Below, one piece after another: positions 42,849-51,186 of a stretch of 64,000 bases of DNA (positions are counted from its first letter, which is position 1; each line of letters begins with the position of its first letter). The DNA comes from Conexibacter sp. S30A1 (GTDB lineage: Bacteria; Actinomycetota; Thermoleophilia; Solirubrobacterales; Solirubrobacteraceae), in NCBI RefSeq assembly GCF_023330665.1, contig NZ_CP097127.1:2170001-2234000 (forward strand), written 5' to 3'. The translations under genes and the position numbers were made by a program. The notes under the pieces were generated by a model. The model ran no database searches. It saw only the letters and a list, made by a program, of their open reading frames with translations, and was not told the origin of the DNA.

Positions 42849-45122
42849 ATGGCGCCCCGTGCGCCGCCACCGGCCACCAGGCAACGCCCACGAGGCTCCT
42901 TTCAAAGTCACCGCCCGATGACCCGACGTGAACGCAAGCGACGCGCCCGCAAACACGTGAGCCCTGTACGGCTGGCGTTCCTGATCGCCACGGGCCTGAT
43001 CGTGACGATCGGCCTGGCCGCGGTCGCAGGGTTCGCCGCCTGGGTCGTCACCACCGCCAACGCCGCCCCCAACATCAATCAGCTGCACCCGCGCGTGCCC
43101 GGCCAGACCTCGGAGTTCTTCGCCGCCAACGGGCAGCCGCTCGGGTACGTCGCCTCGGACGTGCTGCGCACCGCGCTCACCCAGGCGCAGGAGCCCCGAC
43201 TGCTGCGCGAGGCGACGGTCGCGATCGAGGACCGCCGCTTCTACCAGCATGGTGGGGTTGACTATCTGGGCCTGTTGCGCGCTGCCCTCAAGGACGTCTT
43301 CGTGGGCGGTGGCCTGCAGGGCGGTTCGACGCTGACGATGCAGCTGGTCACAAACGTCTACCTGCCGACCAACATCAAGGCTGTCCACAACCTCCGCTAC
43401 AAGGTCATCCAGCTGAAGCTCGCCACCGAGCTCGCCAACCGCGAAAGCCACGCGCAGATCCTCACCCAGTACCTCAACGACGTTCCCTACGGCTCGATGT
43501 ACGGGGAGACCGCGATCGGCGTAGCGGCCGCTTCGCAGATGTTCTTTGACAAGCCCGTCGACAAGCTGGATCTGGCGCAGATGGCGCTGCTGGCGGGGCT
43601 GCCGCAGGCCCCCAGCCAATACAACCCGTTTGAGGATCCGAGCCTCGCGCGCTGGCGCCGCGGCCTGGTGCTGCAGGCGATGGTCCGCTCCCACTACATC
43701 TCTCAGGCGACCGCCGACGCCACGCAGGCACTGCCGCTGCAGGTAAAGCCCAACGACTCCTACCAGGGCATGCGCCAACCCTACGTGGTCAACTACGCCG
43801 AGCAGCAGCTCGTGCAGGACCTGGGCCAGAAGGTGGTGGACCGTGGTGGCCTGAAGATCTACACGACGATCAACCTCGCCGACCAGCGCGCCGCGGCGCT
43901 TGCGATCAAACAGCACGAGGGCCAGCCCGGCGACCCCGCCGCCTCGCTGGTGTCAATCAACCCCGCCAACGGCAACATCGTCGCGCTGCAGAACTCAACC
44001 ACCTACGGGGTCGGCAAGGGGCAGACCACCTTCGACTACGCCACCGAGGCTGAGCGCCAGACCGGCTCGGCGTTCAAGGCCTTCGTGCTGATGACCTTGA
44101 TCCACGATCACAACGGCGACCCCAACAGCACCTACTACGTCTCCAAGTACCTCAAGGCGGGATGGCTGCCCGGCTACCCGACCTACTCCGTGCAGACGGC
44201 CGAGAAGACCTATGCGGGCACGATCAGCGTCACCCAGGCAACAGCGGTCTCCGATAACACCGTCTACGCCCAGCTGGGCGTGGACGTCGGTATGCAGAAC
44301 GTCGACAACATGGCCCACGCGATGGGGATCACCGCACCGCTCTACGGCAACCCATCGGAGGCGATCGGCGGGCTGCGGATCGGCGTGTCGCCGCTGCAGA
44401 TGGCAGACGCCTATGCGACCATCGCCAACGGCGGCGACCACATCGCGCCGACGATCATCTCCAAGGTCGTGCTGCCAAGCGGCAAAACCGTCTATTTCGG
44501 CAACCCGCACAAGACCCAGGTCTTCAGCCCCGGTCAGGCCTATGCGGGCACGCAGACGCTCGAGACGGTGCTCCAGTACGGCACCGCCACGGACGCCAAC
44601 TATGGCTGCCCGGCGGCAGGCAAGACCGGCACCACCAACAACTACACCGACGCCTGGTTCGTGGGCTACACACCGCGCCTGTCAACCGCTGTCTGGGTCG
44701 GCTACCCGAACTCCGACGTCTACATGAACGACGTCAACGGGCTCGGTCCCGGCTACGGTGCGACGCTCGCGGCGCCGATCTGGAAGCAGTTCATGCAGTC
44801 CGCATCGGACGGCTACTGCGGTGACTTCACACCGCCAGCCCAGTACTGGCACGGCGTCGAGTACCTGGGCGCACACGCCGTCCGGCCCTACGTACCGCCG
44901 CCGCCCACGACCACCACCAGGACGAGCACCGCCAGCACGAGCACAACCGGCGCGGCGACCAGCACCACCGGTGGTGCCACCCTGCTCACGCCGACCAGCA
45001 CCGGCGCCACCCCCACCAGCCCACCGGCCGCGCCGAGCACGCCCGCGGCCCCCAATCCGCCGGGCACGCCGCCCAAAAAAGGCGCGAACTCAACCGCAAC
45101 CGGCGGCGCAAGCGGCTTCTGA
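42849..45122 (+). CDS. Class A penicillin-binding protein (transglycosylase/transpeptidase)
   Basis: A bifunctional peptidoglycan synthase of about 757 aa. A basic N-terminus (MTRRERKRRARKH) and one membrane helix are followed by the GT51 domain (AIEDRRFYQHGGVDYLG, LQGGSTLTMQLVTN) and a transpeptidase domain with the serine motif SAFK (in QTGSAFKAFVLM), SDN (AVSDNTVYAQLG) and KTGT (AAGKTGTTNNYTDAW). The C-terminal ~90 residues are Thr/Pro/Ala-rich and probably span the wall. The frame opens at TTG 42828; ATG 42849 or ATG 42918 are better candidates. It is followed after 17 bp by infA. Confidence 0.92.
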   Translation: MAPRAPPPATRQRPRGSFQSHRPMTRRERKRRARKHVSPVRLAFLIATGLIVTIGLAAVAGFAAWVVTTANAAPNINQLHPRVPGQTSEFFAANGQPLGYVASDVLRTALTQAQEPRLLREATVAIEDRRFYQHGGVDYLGLLRAALKDVFVGGGLQGGSTLTMQLVTNVYLPTNIKAVHNLRYKVIQLKLATELANRESHAQILTQYLNDVPYGSMYGETAIGVAAASQMFFDKPVDKLDLAQMALLAGLPQAPSQYNPFEDPSLARWRRGLVLQAMVRSHYISQATADATQALPLQVKPNDSYQGMRQPYVVNYAEQQLVQDLGQKVVDRGGLKIYTTINLADQRAAALAIKQHEGQPGDPAASLVSINPANGNIVALQNSTTYGVGKGQTTFDYATEAERQTGSAFKAFVLMTLIHDHNGDPNSTYYVSKYLKAGWLPGYPTYSVQTAEKTYAGTISVTQATAVSDNTVYAQLGVDVGMQNVDNMAHAMGITAPLYGNPSEAIGGLRIGVSPLQMADAYATIANGGDHIAPTIISKVVLPSGKTVYFGNPHKTQVFSPGQAYAGTQTLETVLQYGTATDANYGCPAAGKTGTTNNYTDAWFVGYTPRLSTAVWVGYPNSDVYMNDVNGLGPGYGATLAAPIWKQFMQSASDGYCGDFTPPAQYWHGVEYLGAHAVRPYVPPPPTTTTRTSTASTSTTGAATSTTGGATLLTPTSTGATPTSPPAAPSTPAAPNPPGTPPKKGANSTATGGASGF

Positions 45123-45139
45123 CATAGAATCGGCTGAAG

Positions 45140-45361
45140 ATGCCAAAGGAAGAGAAGGTCGAGTTCGAAGGCGAGGTCGTTGAGGCGCTGCCCAACGCCA
45201 TGTTCCGGGTGAAGCTCGACAACATGGATCGGGTTGTGCTTGGCCACGTGGCCGGCAAGATGCGGCGCTTCCGTATCAGGATCCTGCCGGGCGACCGCGT
45301 GCGGGTCGAACTCTCGCCCTACGACCTGGACCGCGCGCGGATCGTCTACCGCCACCGCTAG
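45140..45361 (+). CDS. infA: Translation initiation factor IF-1
   Basis: A 73-aa protein with the S1-type OB fold of IF-1: [59 protein letters not shown] and ARIVYRHR at the end. It binds the A site of the 30S subunit during initiation. Genomes usually have infA beside ribosomal genes (rpmJ, rpsM); here it lies between a PBP gene and thiL. It may be the only infA moved elsewhere or a second copy. A ribosome site is not strong but the ATG is unambiguous. Confidence 0.95.
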   Translation: MPKEEKVEFEGEVVEALPNAMFRVKLDNMDRVVLGHVAGKMRRFRIRILPGDRVRVELSPYDLDRARIVYRHR

Positions 45362-45395
45362 CGCTGGCCCTGCGGCTGACCAGGCTGAGCGCGGG

Positions 45396-46403
45396 ATGTC
45401 AGAGCTCGAGCTGATCGGCGAGCTGCACTCGCTGCTGAGCCATCAGGACCCGCGCCTGGTGCTCGGGATCGGCGACGACGTGGCCGTGGTGCGCGGGCGT
45501 GGCTACGCGGTGACCTCGGTGGACACGATGGTTGACGGTGTTCACTTTCGCTCGGCGCAGCTGCCCCCCGAGGCGATCGGCCACCGGGCGCTGGCCGGCG
45601 CGCTCTCTGACCTCGCAGCGATGGGTGTGCGCTGTGAGCGCCGCGGCGACGTGCAGGCCTACCTGGCGCTGGGCCTGCCCGCCGGCGGTGGTGAGCTCGG
45701 GCTCAGGCTGGTTACGGGGGCCGCCGGACTGGCCGACGAGTACGGCGTGAGCATCGTGGGCGGCGACCTGACGAGCGCCCCGGCGCTGACCGTGAGCTTC
45801 ACCGTCGTCGGCTGGTCCGACGATCCGGGCGAACTGGTCCGGCGCGACGGCGCCCGACCCGGCGACCTGGTCGGGGTTACGGGCGTGCTCGGCGGCGCCG
45901 CCGCGGGCCTTGCCCTGTACGAGGGCCGTGTCCCCGATTCGGCGCTTGACCTGTCGTTGGCCGGCACCCTGCGCGAGCGCCACGCACGGCCGTGGCCGCT
46001 GCTTGCCGCCGGCCGGGCACTCGCGCACGCCGGCGCGAGCGCGATGCTCGACCTCTCCGACGGGATCGCCAGCGACGCCGCCACGCTCGCGCGCGCAAGT
46101 GGGGTGAGGATCGAGCTCGATCTCGCCCGCCTGCCGCTCGCCGCCGGCGTCGCCGAGCTCGCCGGCAGGCTCGGCGAGCACGCGGGGCGCTTCGCAGCCT
46201 GCGGCGGTGAGGACTACGAGCTCTGCTTCACCGCAGGACCCAGCAGCCGTGAGGCGATCGAGACGGCACTCGCCGCCTGCCCCGGGGCGAGTGTCGCCGT
46301 CACCTGGATCGGTGAGGTGCTCGCCGGCGACCCGCCCGGGTTGCACTTCCGGGACGCCGGCGAGCGCTCAGAACCGTTCACCGGCTACGAGCACAGCTTC
46401 TGA
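45396..46403 (+). CDS. thiL: Thiamine-monophosphate kinase
   Basis: A 335-aa enzyme that phosphorylates thiamine monophosphate to thiamine diphosphate, the cofactor needed by the transketolase encoded further on. Motifs: MSELELIGELHSLL at the start, VLGIGDDVAVV with the metal-binding Asp pair, SVDTMVDGVHF, ALAGALSDLAAMG, SIVGGDLTSAP, ARPGDLVGVTG, MLDLSDGIASDAATLARAS and CGGEDYELCFT. Length is normal. The longest frame opens at 45234 inside infA; ATG 45396 is the proper start. The 3' end overlaps the convergent FlgM-like gene by 19 bp. Confidence 0.95.
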   Translation: MSELELIGELHSLLSHQDPRLVLGIGDDVAVVRGRGYAVTSVDTMVDGVHFRSAQLPPEAIGHRALAGALSDLAAMGVRCERRGDVQAYLALGLPAGGGELGLRLVTGAAGLADEYGVSIVGGDLTSAPALTVSFTVVGWSDDPGELVRRDGARPGDLVGVTGVLGGAAAGLALYEGRVPDSALDLSLAGTLRERHARPWPLLAAGRALAHAGASAMLDLSDGIASDAATLARASGVRIELDLARLPLAAGVAELAGRLGEHAGRFAACGGEDYELCFTAGPSSREAIETALAACPGASVAVTWIGEVLAGDPPGLHFRDAGERSEPFTGYEHSF

Positions 46404-46609
46404 TCCGGGCGGCTCTGGCCGCCCGCGAGCAACAGCCACATAAGAGGCCTGCGCACGATCGCATCCGCAACCTTGGTCGCGTCCACGCGGTACTCGCCCC
46501 GCTCCAGCCGATCCTTCAGCGTCATTAGTCTGGACTCCGCATCCGTGGTCATCCTGACAACCTGATCGGCATGGATCCGCCCCCGCCTTGAACCTACGTG
46601 GACGCGCAT
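46385..46609 (-). CDS. FlgM-like (anti-sigma-28) small protein, orphan
   Basis: A 74-aa protein whose central part, SRLMTLKDRLERGEYRVDAT followed by KVADAIVRRPLMW, matches the C-terminal pattern of FlgM (helix, G-x-Y-x-V-D, then VA-x-A-I). In flagellated bacteria FlgM holds the flagellar sigma factor until the hook is complete. I chose ATG 46609 because the sequence before it in the open frame is Arg/Cys-rich. No flagellar gene is in the window. The first ~20 residues (MRVHVGSRRGRIHADQVVRM) are less typical. It may control a sigma factor encoded elsewhere; assignment rests on a short motif. Confidence 0.6.
   Translation of the reverse strand: MRVHVGSRRGRIHADQVVRMTTDAESRLMTLKDRLERGEYRVDATKVADAIVRRPLMWLLLAGGQSRPDQKLCS
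46406..46425. terminator. GC-rich hairpin after thiL
   Basis: CGGGCGGC (46406-46413), loop TCTG and GCCGCCCG (46418-46425) form a perfect 8-bp stem two bases after the thiL stop codon. No T-run follows, so if it terminates transcription it does so weakly or in both directions. It is also inside the 3' end of the convergent FlgM-like gene. Confidence 0.4.
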
Positions 46610-46643
46610 CAACGGACGACCCATGGCCGCGTCCACGCTGCGC

Positions 46644-48437
46644 TCAGCGCCGCAGCGCCGAACCGGTCCCGCCCAGCGAGCCCGGGCCGGCGTAGGTGGC
46701 GGGGCCACGCACGCTGACCGGCGCCGCGGCCAGCGCTGCACCCGCGCGCAACGCCCGCACCGACAGGATGCCCGCGCTGGCCAGGCAGCCGACCGCCACC
46801 GACCAGTAGAGCGCGGCGCCGAGAGACATCGCACCACCCGGCAGCAGCACCAGGCTTGCGATCAGCGCAAACGGGGACAGGCCGTAAGCGTTGGCGTAGT
46901 AGAAGAGGATCAAAAGGGCTGGCAGGCTGCCGAGCGCGAGCAGCAACGCGACCGCCCAGCGGCGGCTTCGCACCTCGGCTTGAGCGAGCCAGACCCATAG
47001 ATGCAGCGCCGGTATCAGCAGCAGCGCGGCAAAGGGATTCGCACTCCAGACGACCACGGTCAGCACGCACAGGACCGCGCTGAGCGCCACCGCCGCAGCA
47101 TCGGCCGCCGGCGACTCGGGGCGGCGACGGCTCTCTGGCAGGCGTCGCGCGAGCAACCGCAGGAAGACCGGACGCAGGATCAAAAACGAGACCGCGACGG
47201 CCACCAGCACCAGGACCAGCGCCGTCAGATCGCCGCCGCTCAGCGCGGTCGCGGCCACGGCTCCAGCCGGCGCGAATGACAAAACGCCGGACGCGCGCGC
47301 GAGCAGCAGGGTCAACAGACCGATGACGAACGGCGCCACCCCGGCAAGCACCCAGGCCAGCCAGCGCGTCAACATGTGCCCGCGGCGGCGCACGCGCGCG
47401 GCGGCGTCCAGCGTCACCGCCGCCACCGGCAGGATCAGCGCCAACACCAAGAGCCGCACCGCCCACAGCGGCACCAACTGGCCGCTCAAGCTCAGGTAGG
47501 AACCGGGCGAGCCGACAGCGCGGCCGCGGTCCAGAGCGTTCACCGCGTTGAGCAGCGCGGTCCCGAGCGCCGCCGGGCGGCCGGCTGGCCCGAGCGCGAC
47601 GGGCCCCACAACGGTACGGTCACCGGACAGCGACACCAGCACGGCGGGCAGACCGCTGGCCGCAAACGGCGCCTGCTCCGTGACCGCAAACGGGAAGGCC
47701 ATGCGCGCCACCTGTCCCGCCAGGCCGGTCGCGACGTTCGCGATCCCCGCCTGCGAGCTGATCGCGTGTGCGAGCGTGCCGACCAACAGCGGCGGCGCCA
47801 GACGGTCGGTGTTTGACCAGGGGACCACCACCGGCCCATGCACGACCTCACCGGCGAGGTTGCCAAGCTCGATCACCGCGTCCACGGGCTGGCCGGCGAG
47901 CGTCTGGGCGAGGTGCGTCGCGCCGGCGACGCCGACCTGCCCACTGGTCGAGACCAGAGTCACCGAGCGACTCAGCGTCTCAGCTGACAGCGCCTGTGCG
48001 AGCCCCAGCATCACCGCGGTGCTGTAGAGCTCGGTCCTGCCGGGGACGGTCGGCGCGTCGCGGTCGCTGACGACGACGATCGTGCCGCTGCCGAGCCCCG
48101 GCTTGGTGGCGATCACGTTCTCGAGCGTCCGAGGACCGGAGGGCGTCGATGACGTGAAGCGCTGGGTCTGCACGCTGAAGCCGCTGATCCCCGAGCCGCC
48201 GCCGGCCAGCGCCCGCGCGAGGTACGCCGCCAGACCGGCGTCGCCGGCCGAGCCGGGGCTGCGCTGTGGGTAGCGGGCCGCCATCGTGCTCTCGTTCGAC
48301 TGCAGGCTGGCGAAGAACTGGCCCGGTGCGAGCCTGGCGCTGAGCGGGGCGGGCCGACGCTGCAGCGAGAAGCCGAAGACGATCACGGCAAACGCGACCA
48401 CCACCATCAGGGCGCGGTAGATGCGGGGATCGACCAT
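46644..48437 (-). CDS. Polytopic membrane protein with an M28-like (Gaa1-like) domain lacking metal ligands
   Basis: A 597-aa protein. One helix at residues ~9-25 precedes an exported domain of ~290 residues, then about nine hydrophobic helices. The exported domain follows the M28 aminopeptidase order: GTIVVVSDRDAPTVPG, where active enzymes have H-x-D; GRTELYSTAVMLGLAQAL, where they have D-N-A-S-G; VSTSGQVGVAGATHLAQTL, where they have G-E-E-x-G-L-x-G; and VIELGNLAGEV, where they have L-D-M. Every zinc ligand is replaced, so peptidase activity is unlikely. The fold followed by several helices resembles the GPI-transamidase subunit Gaa1, which is also non-catalytic. The role in this bacterium is unknown. 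ATG/GTG choice at 48437 is clear. Confidence 0.75.
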   Translation of the reverse strand: MVDPRIYRALMVVVAFAVIVFGFSLQRRPAPLSARLAPGQFFASLQSNESTMAARYPQRSPGSAGDAGLAAYLARALAGGGSGISGFSVQTQRFTSSTPSGPRTLENVIATKPGLGSGTIVVVSDRDAPTVPGRTELYSTAVMLGLAQALSAETLSRSVTLVSTSGQVGVAGATHLAQTLAGQPVDAVIELGNLAGEVVHGPVVVPWSNTDRLAPPLLVGTLAHAISSQAGIANVATGLAGQVARMAFPFAVTEQAPFAASGLPAVLVSLSGDRTVVGPVALGPAGRPAALGTALLNAVNALDRGRAVGSPGSYLSLSGQLVPLWAVRLLVLALILPVAAVTLDAAARVRRRGHMLTRWLAWVLAGVAPFVIGLLTLLLARASGVLSFAPAGAVAATALSGGDLTALVLVLVAVAVSFLILRPVFLRLLARRLPESRRRPESPAADAAAVALSAVLCVLTVVVWSANPFAALLLIPALHLWVWLAQAEVRSRRWAVALLLALGSLPALLILFYYANAYGLSPFALIASLVLLPGGAMSLGAALYWSVAVGCLASAGILSVRALRAGAALAAAPVSVRGPATYAGPGSLGGTGSALRR

Positions 48438-48500
48438 GCTCGTCCCAGGTTACCCGGCTGCCGGGTTGACTGCCACGGCCGCGCCTCCGGCGGACGAGAC

Positions 48501-48974
48501 TCAGGCGAGCGTGCTGCGCGCCTGGTTTTCCGGGGTTGACAGCCAGGCAGGGCCGGGGCCGTGAGCGGCCTGCTCGTCGCCGGGGTTGCGCAGCGCACAG
48601 TTACGCAGCGACAGGCAGCCGCAGCCGACGCAGCCGGTCAGCTTGGCCCTGAGGCGCTCGAGGTCTGAGATCTGCCGATCGATCCGGGCCGTCCAGTCGC
48701 GTGAGACCCTGGCCCAATCGGCCTTGGTCGGAGTTCGGTTATCGGGCAGGCTCCGCAGCGCCGCGGCGATCTCCTCGAGGCTCAAGCCGACCCGCTGGGC
48801 GGCGCGGATGAAGGCCACACGCCGCAGCGTGTGGCGTGGGTAGCGCCGCTGGTTGCCGGTGGTCCGTTCGGCGCAGATCAGTTGCTTCTGCTCGTAGAAG
48901 CGCAGCGCCGAAGCGGACACCCCGGAGCGGGCCGACAGTTCGCCGACGGTCAAGGTCGCAGGCAGCTTGGTCAA
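48501..48974 (-). CDS. soxR: SoxR-type MerR-family redox regulator
   Basis: A 157-aa regulator. The winged-helix MerR domain reads LTVGELSARSGVSASALRFY then EQKQLICAERTTGNQRRYPR, followed by a dimerisation helix and the 2Fe-2S cluster motif CVGCGCLSLRNC (C-x2-C-x-C-x5-C). Redox-cycling agents or nitric oxide oxidise the cluster and switch the protein to an activator. It starts at TTG 48974 with GAAGGGG a few bases before it. It is divergent from the transketolase genes; a SoxR-box palindrome lies in the 53 bp between them. In actinobacteria SoxR usually controls small sets of redox genes without SoxS. Confidence 0.92.
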   Translation of the reverse strand: MTKLPATLTVGELSARSGVSASALRFYEQKQLICAERTTGNQRRYPRHTLRRVAFIRAAQRVGLSLEEIAAALRSLPDNRTPTKADWARVSRDWTARIDRQISDLERLRAKLTGCVGCGCLSLRNCALRNPGDEQAAHGPGPAWLSTPENQARSTLA

Positions 48975-48990
48975 CTTTTCCCCTTCACAC

Positions 48991-49021
48991 TTGACTTCAA
49001 CCTAACTTGAAGTTTTAGCAT
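48991..49021 (+). promoter_or_regulatory. SoxR-box promoter of the transketolase genes (19-bp spacer)
   Basis: TTGACT (48991-48996) and TAGCAT (49016-49021) are separated by 19 bp, the overlong spacing typical of MerR/SoxR-activated promoters. The palindrome ACTTCAACCTAACTTGAAGT (48994-49013) lies in the spacer and is close to the SoxR consensus (CCTCAA-N6-TTGAGG). The expected transcription start is at or next to the transketolase ATG (49028), so the mRNA would be leaderless. Confidence 0.8.
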
Positions 49022-49027
49022 CGGCGC

Positions 49028-49741
49028 ATGACCAACACGATCACCGACGCCAAGCGTCGCTACGGCTACCCGGACCTGCGCCTCCTGATGGCACTCCAGA
49101 CCGGCGACGAGAAGCACGACGGCGCCTCCACCTCGACCCTGGATGTGCTCTGGGTGCTCTACGAGCAGATCCTGGACGTCGCCCCCGAGCGCGCGAAGGA
49201 TCCGGAGCGCGACCGTTTCTACCTCAGCAAGGGCCACGGGCCGAGCGCCTACTACGCGGTGCTCGCCGCCAAGGGCTTCATCCCGGTCGCCTGGCTGAGC
49301 GGTTTCGGCGACGTGGAATCGCCGCTCGGCTACCACCCCGATCGCAACCTGATCCCCGGCGTGGAGATCTCCTCCGGCTCGCTCGGACACGGCCTGCCGT
49401 TGGCGGCCGGGACCGCACTCGGGCTCCGTGCCCAGGGCAACGGTGCGCGTCTGGTGGTGCTGGTCGGCGACGCCGAGCTTGACGAGGGCAGCAACGCCGA
49501 GGCGATCGAGTTCGCAGGCGCCGCCGGGCTGGCTGCGTTGACCGTGGTCGTGGTCGACAACCATTCGACCACCTGGCCGTGGCGTGGTGGTGTGCAGACC
49601 CGCTTCGCGGTGGCCGGCTGGCATACCGCCACCGTCAACGGGCGCGACCACGCCGCGCTGGCGCGGGCGCTGCGCCGCCGCGAGGCCGCAGCCGAGCCGA
49701 ACGTCGTTGTCGCGGACGTCGGCGCGGAGCGTGCGGCATGA
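49028..49741 (+). CDS. Transketolase, N-terminal (TPP-binding) subunit
   Basis: A 237-aa subunit that equals the first domain of transketolase. It has FYLSKGHGPSAYYAVLAAKG, PGVEISSGSLGHGLPLAAGT and the thiamine-diphosphate motif GDAELDEGSNAEAIEFA, ending with a VVVVDN segment (normally GDG...NN). Transketolase moves two-carbon units between sugar phosphates in the pentose-phosphate pathway. No ribosome site precedes ATG 49028 and a SoxR-type promoter ends seven bases before it. The stop overlaps the start of the C-terminal subunit gene. Split transketolases occur in archaea and some bacteria; substrate range of this pair is unknown. Confidence 0.88.
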   Translation: MTNTITDAKRRYGYPDLRLLMALQTGDEKHDGASTSTLDVLWVLYEQILDVAPERAKDPERDRFYLSKGHGPSAYYAVLAAKGFIPVAWLSGFGDVESPLGYHPDRNLIPGVEISSGSLGHGLPLAAGTALGLRAQGNGARLVVLVGDAELDEGSNAEAIEFAGAAGLAALTVVVVDNHSTTWPWRGGVQTRFAVAGWHTATVNGRDHAALARALRRREAAAEPNVVVADVGAERAA

Positions 49742-50664
49742 GCGACCTGTCCATGCGCGAGCAGTTCGCCCACACGGCCACAGCCCTGCTGGACGAAGAC
49801 GGATCGGTCGCGGTGCTGCTGGCCGACATCTCGGCGGGCCTGTTTGCCGAGGCCGCCCGCAGGCACCCGCAGCGGGTGATCAACCTCGGCATCCGCGAGC
49901 AGCTGCTGGTGGACGCCGGCGCGGGTCTGGCCCTATCCGGCATGCGCCCGATCCTCCACACGTTCGCAAGCTTCCTGGTCGAGCGGGCCTTTGAACAGAT
50001 CAAGCTCGGTTTCGGCCACCAGGGCGTGCCCGGGGTCCTGGTGAGCGCGGGCGCCTCCTATGACATGGCGCAGGCCGGGCGCACCCACCAGGCGCCGGGT
50101 GACGTGGCGCTGATCGACACGCTGCCGGACTGGGTCGTGCACGTGCCCGGCCACCCGAGCGAGCTCGACACGCTGTTGCGCGCGGCGGTGGGCGGTGAGC
50201 GCCCAGCCTACGTTCGCACCTCCACCCAGCAGAACGCCCAACCGCAACCGATCGACGAACGCGGCCGCATGACACTCCTGCGAGCAGGCTCGCACGGAAC
50301 CGTCGTGGCGGTCGGCCCGCTGCTTGACGCGGTGCTCGCCGCGACCAGCGGCATGGATGTGAGCGTGCTCTACGCCGCCACCGTCAGGCCCTTCGACGCC
50401 GCGACCCTGCTCGCCACGCTCCAGACCCCAGATGTCGTCCTCGTCGAGCCCTACCTCGAGGGCACCTCGGCCCGCTGCGTGTCAGGCGCGCTCGCCCATC
50501 GCCCGCACCGGCTGCTCTGCCTGGGTGTGGCGCGGCGCGAGCTGCGCCGCTACGGGACCCCTGCCAACCACGACCGCGCCCACGGGCTGGACCCTGCCGG
50601 CCTGCGGGCCAGCCTGGAGGCGTTTCTGAACGCTCAGTGCGTCGGCGGGACCTCACCGTCGTAG
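49738..50664 (+). CDS. Transketolase, C-terminal (pyrimidine-binding) subunit
   Basis: A 308-aa partner of the preceding gene. It has the pyrimidine-binding domain (ADISAGLFAEAARRHP, RVINLGIREQLLVDAGAGLA with the catalytic Glu, PILHTFASFLVERAFEQIKL) and the transketolase C-terminal domain. The open frame extends further upstream, but ATG 49738 (ATGA overlap with the first subunit) gives the right N-terminus, MSDLSMREQFAHT. Together the two make up a full transketolase-like enzyme. The AGRTHQAPGDVALIDTLPDW segment fits a sugar-phosphate site. Its 3' end overlaps the convergent cupin gene by 31 bp. Confidence 0.88.
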   Translation: MSDLSMREQFAHTATALLDEDGSVAVLLADISAGLFAEAARRHPQRVINLGIREQLLVDAGAGLALSGMRPILHTFASFLVERAFEQIKLGFGHQGVPGVLVSAGASYDMAQAGRTHQAPGDVALIDTLPDWVVHVPGHPSELDTLLRAAVGGERPAYVRTSTQQNAQPQPIDERGRMTLLRAGSHGTVVAVGPLLDAVLAATSGMDVSVLYAATVRPFDAATLLATLQTPDVVLVEPYLEGTSARCVSGALAHRPHRLLCLGVARRELRRYGTPANHDRAHGLDPAGLRASLEAFLNAQCVGGTSPS

Positions 50665-51116
50665 TAGGGAACCTGACCGTCCGCGGCGCGGAAGCGCCAG
50701 TGGTCTGACTCACTGGCGAAGACCCCGACCTTGCCGCCGTCCGGGTAGACGCACACCGAGGGCTCGGCGGCTGACGAGAACATCACCACGCGCGCGGCCT
50801 GCTGGCCGTCGTTCCAGATGTTGTGGGCGCCGTCGGGACCCGAGGGGAAGCGCACCAGCTCACCGGCCCGCGCCGGCTCCACACCCGCCGGCGTGCGCAC
50901 CTGCACCTCGCCAACCATCACCAAGAGCCACTCCTCGACGTACTCGTAGTGGTAGGGGCAGAGCGTCTGGCCGGGGGGCAGCTCGAAGAGGTTCACGGCT
51001 AGCTCCTTGCCACCGGCCGCCTTGCCGAAGGGCACCGCGGCGCAGTGGTAGCCGTCGGGGTCGCCATCCTCATAGGCGCCGGAGAAGTCGGCCTGAAATG
51101 CGTTCGGTCTGGTCAT
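50634..51116 (-). CDS. Cupin-domain protein
   Basis: A 160-aa single-cupin protein. The metal site is in CPYHYEYVEEWLLVMVGEVQ (H-x-H replaced by H-x-E, with the downstream Glu present) and in GPDGAHNIWNDG, which supplies the last histidine. The N-terminus includes GDPDGYHCAAVPFGKAAGG. Function of this group is unknown; many are small-molecule isomerases or sensors. ATG 51116 is the start; no ribosome site is visible. It is convergent with the transketolase pair and divergent from the IMPase-family gene, with a 70-bp shared upstream region. Confidence 0.82.
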   Translation of the reverse strand: MTRPNAFQADFSGAYEDGDPDGYHCAAVPFGKAAGGKELAVNLFELPPGQTLCPYHYEYVEEWLLVMVGEVQVRTPAGVEPARAGELVRFPSGPDGAHNIWNDGQQAARVVMFSSAAEPSVCVYPDGGKVGVFASESDHWRFRAADGQVPYYDGEVPPTH

Positions 51117-51186
51117 TACGGGATCATCGCACCATCGGCACGTCGCGGCCATGACAATCTCTCTACAGACGGGACGCAGGACAACC

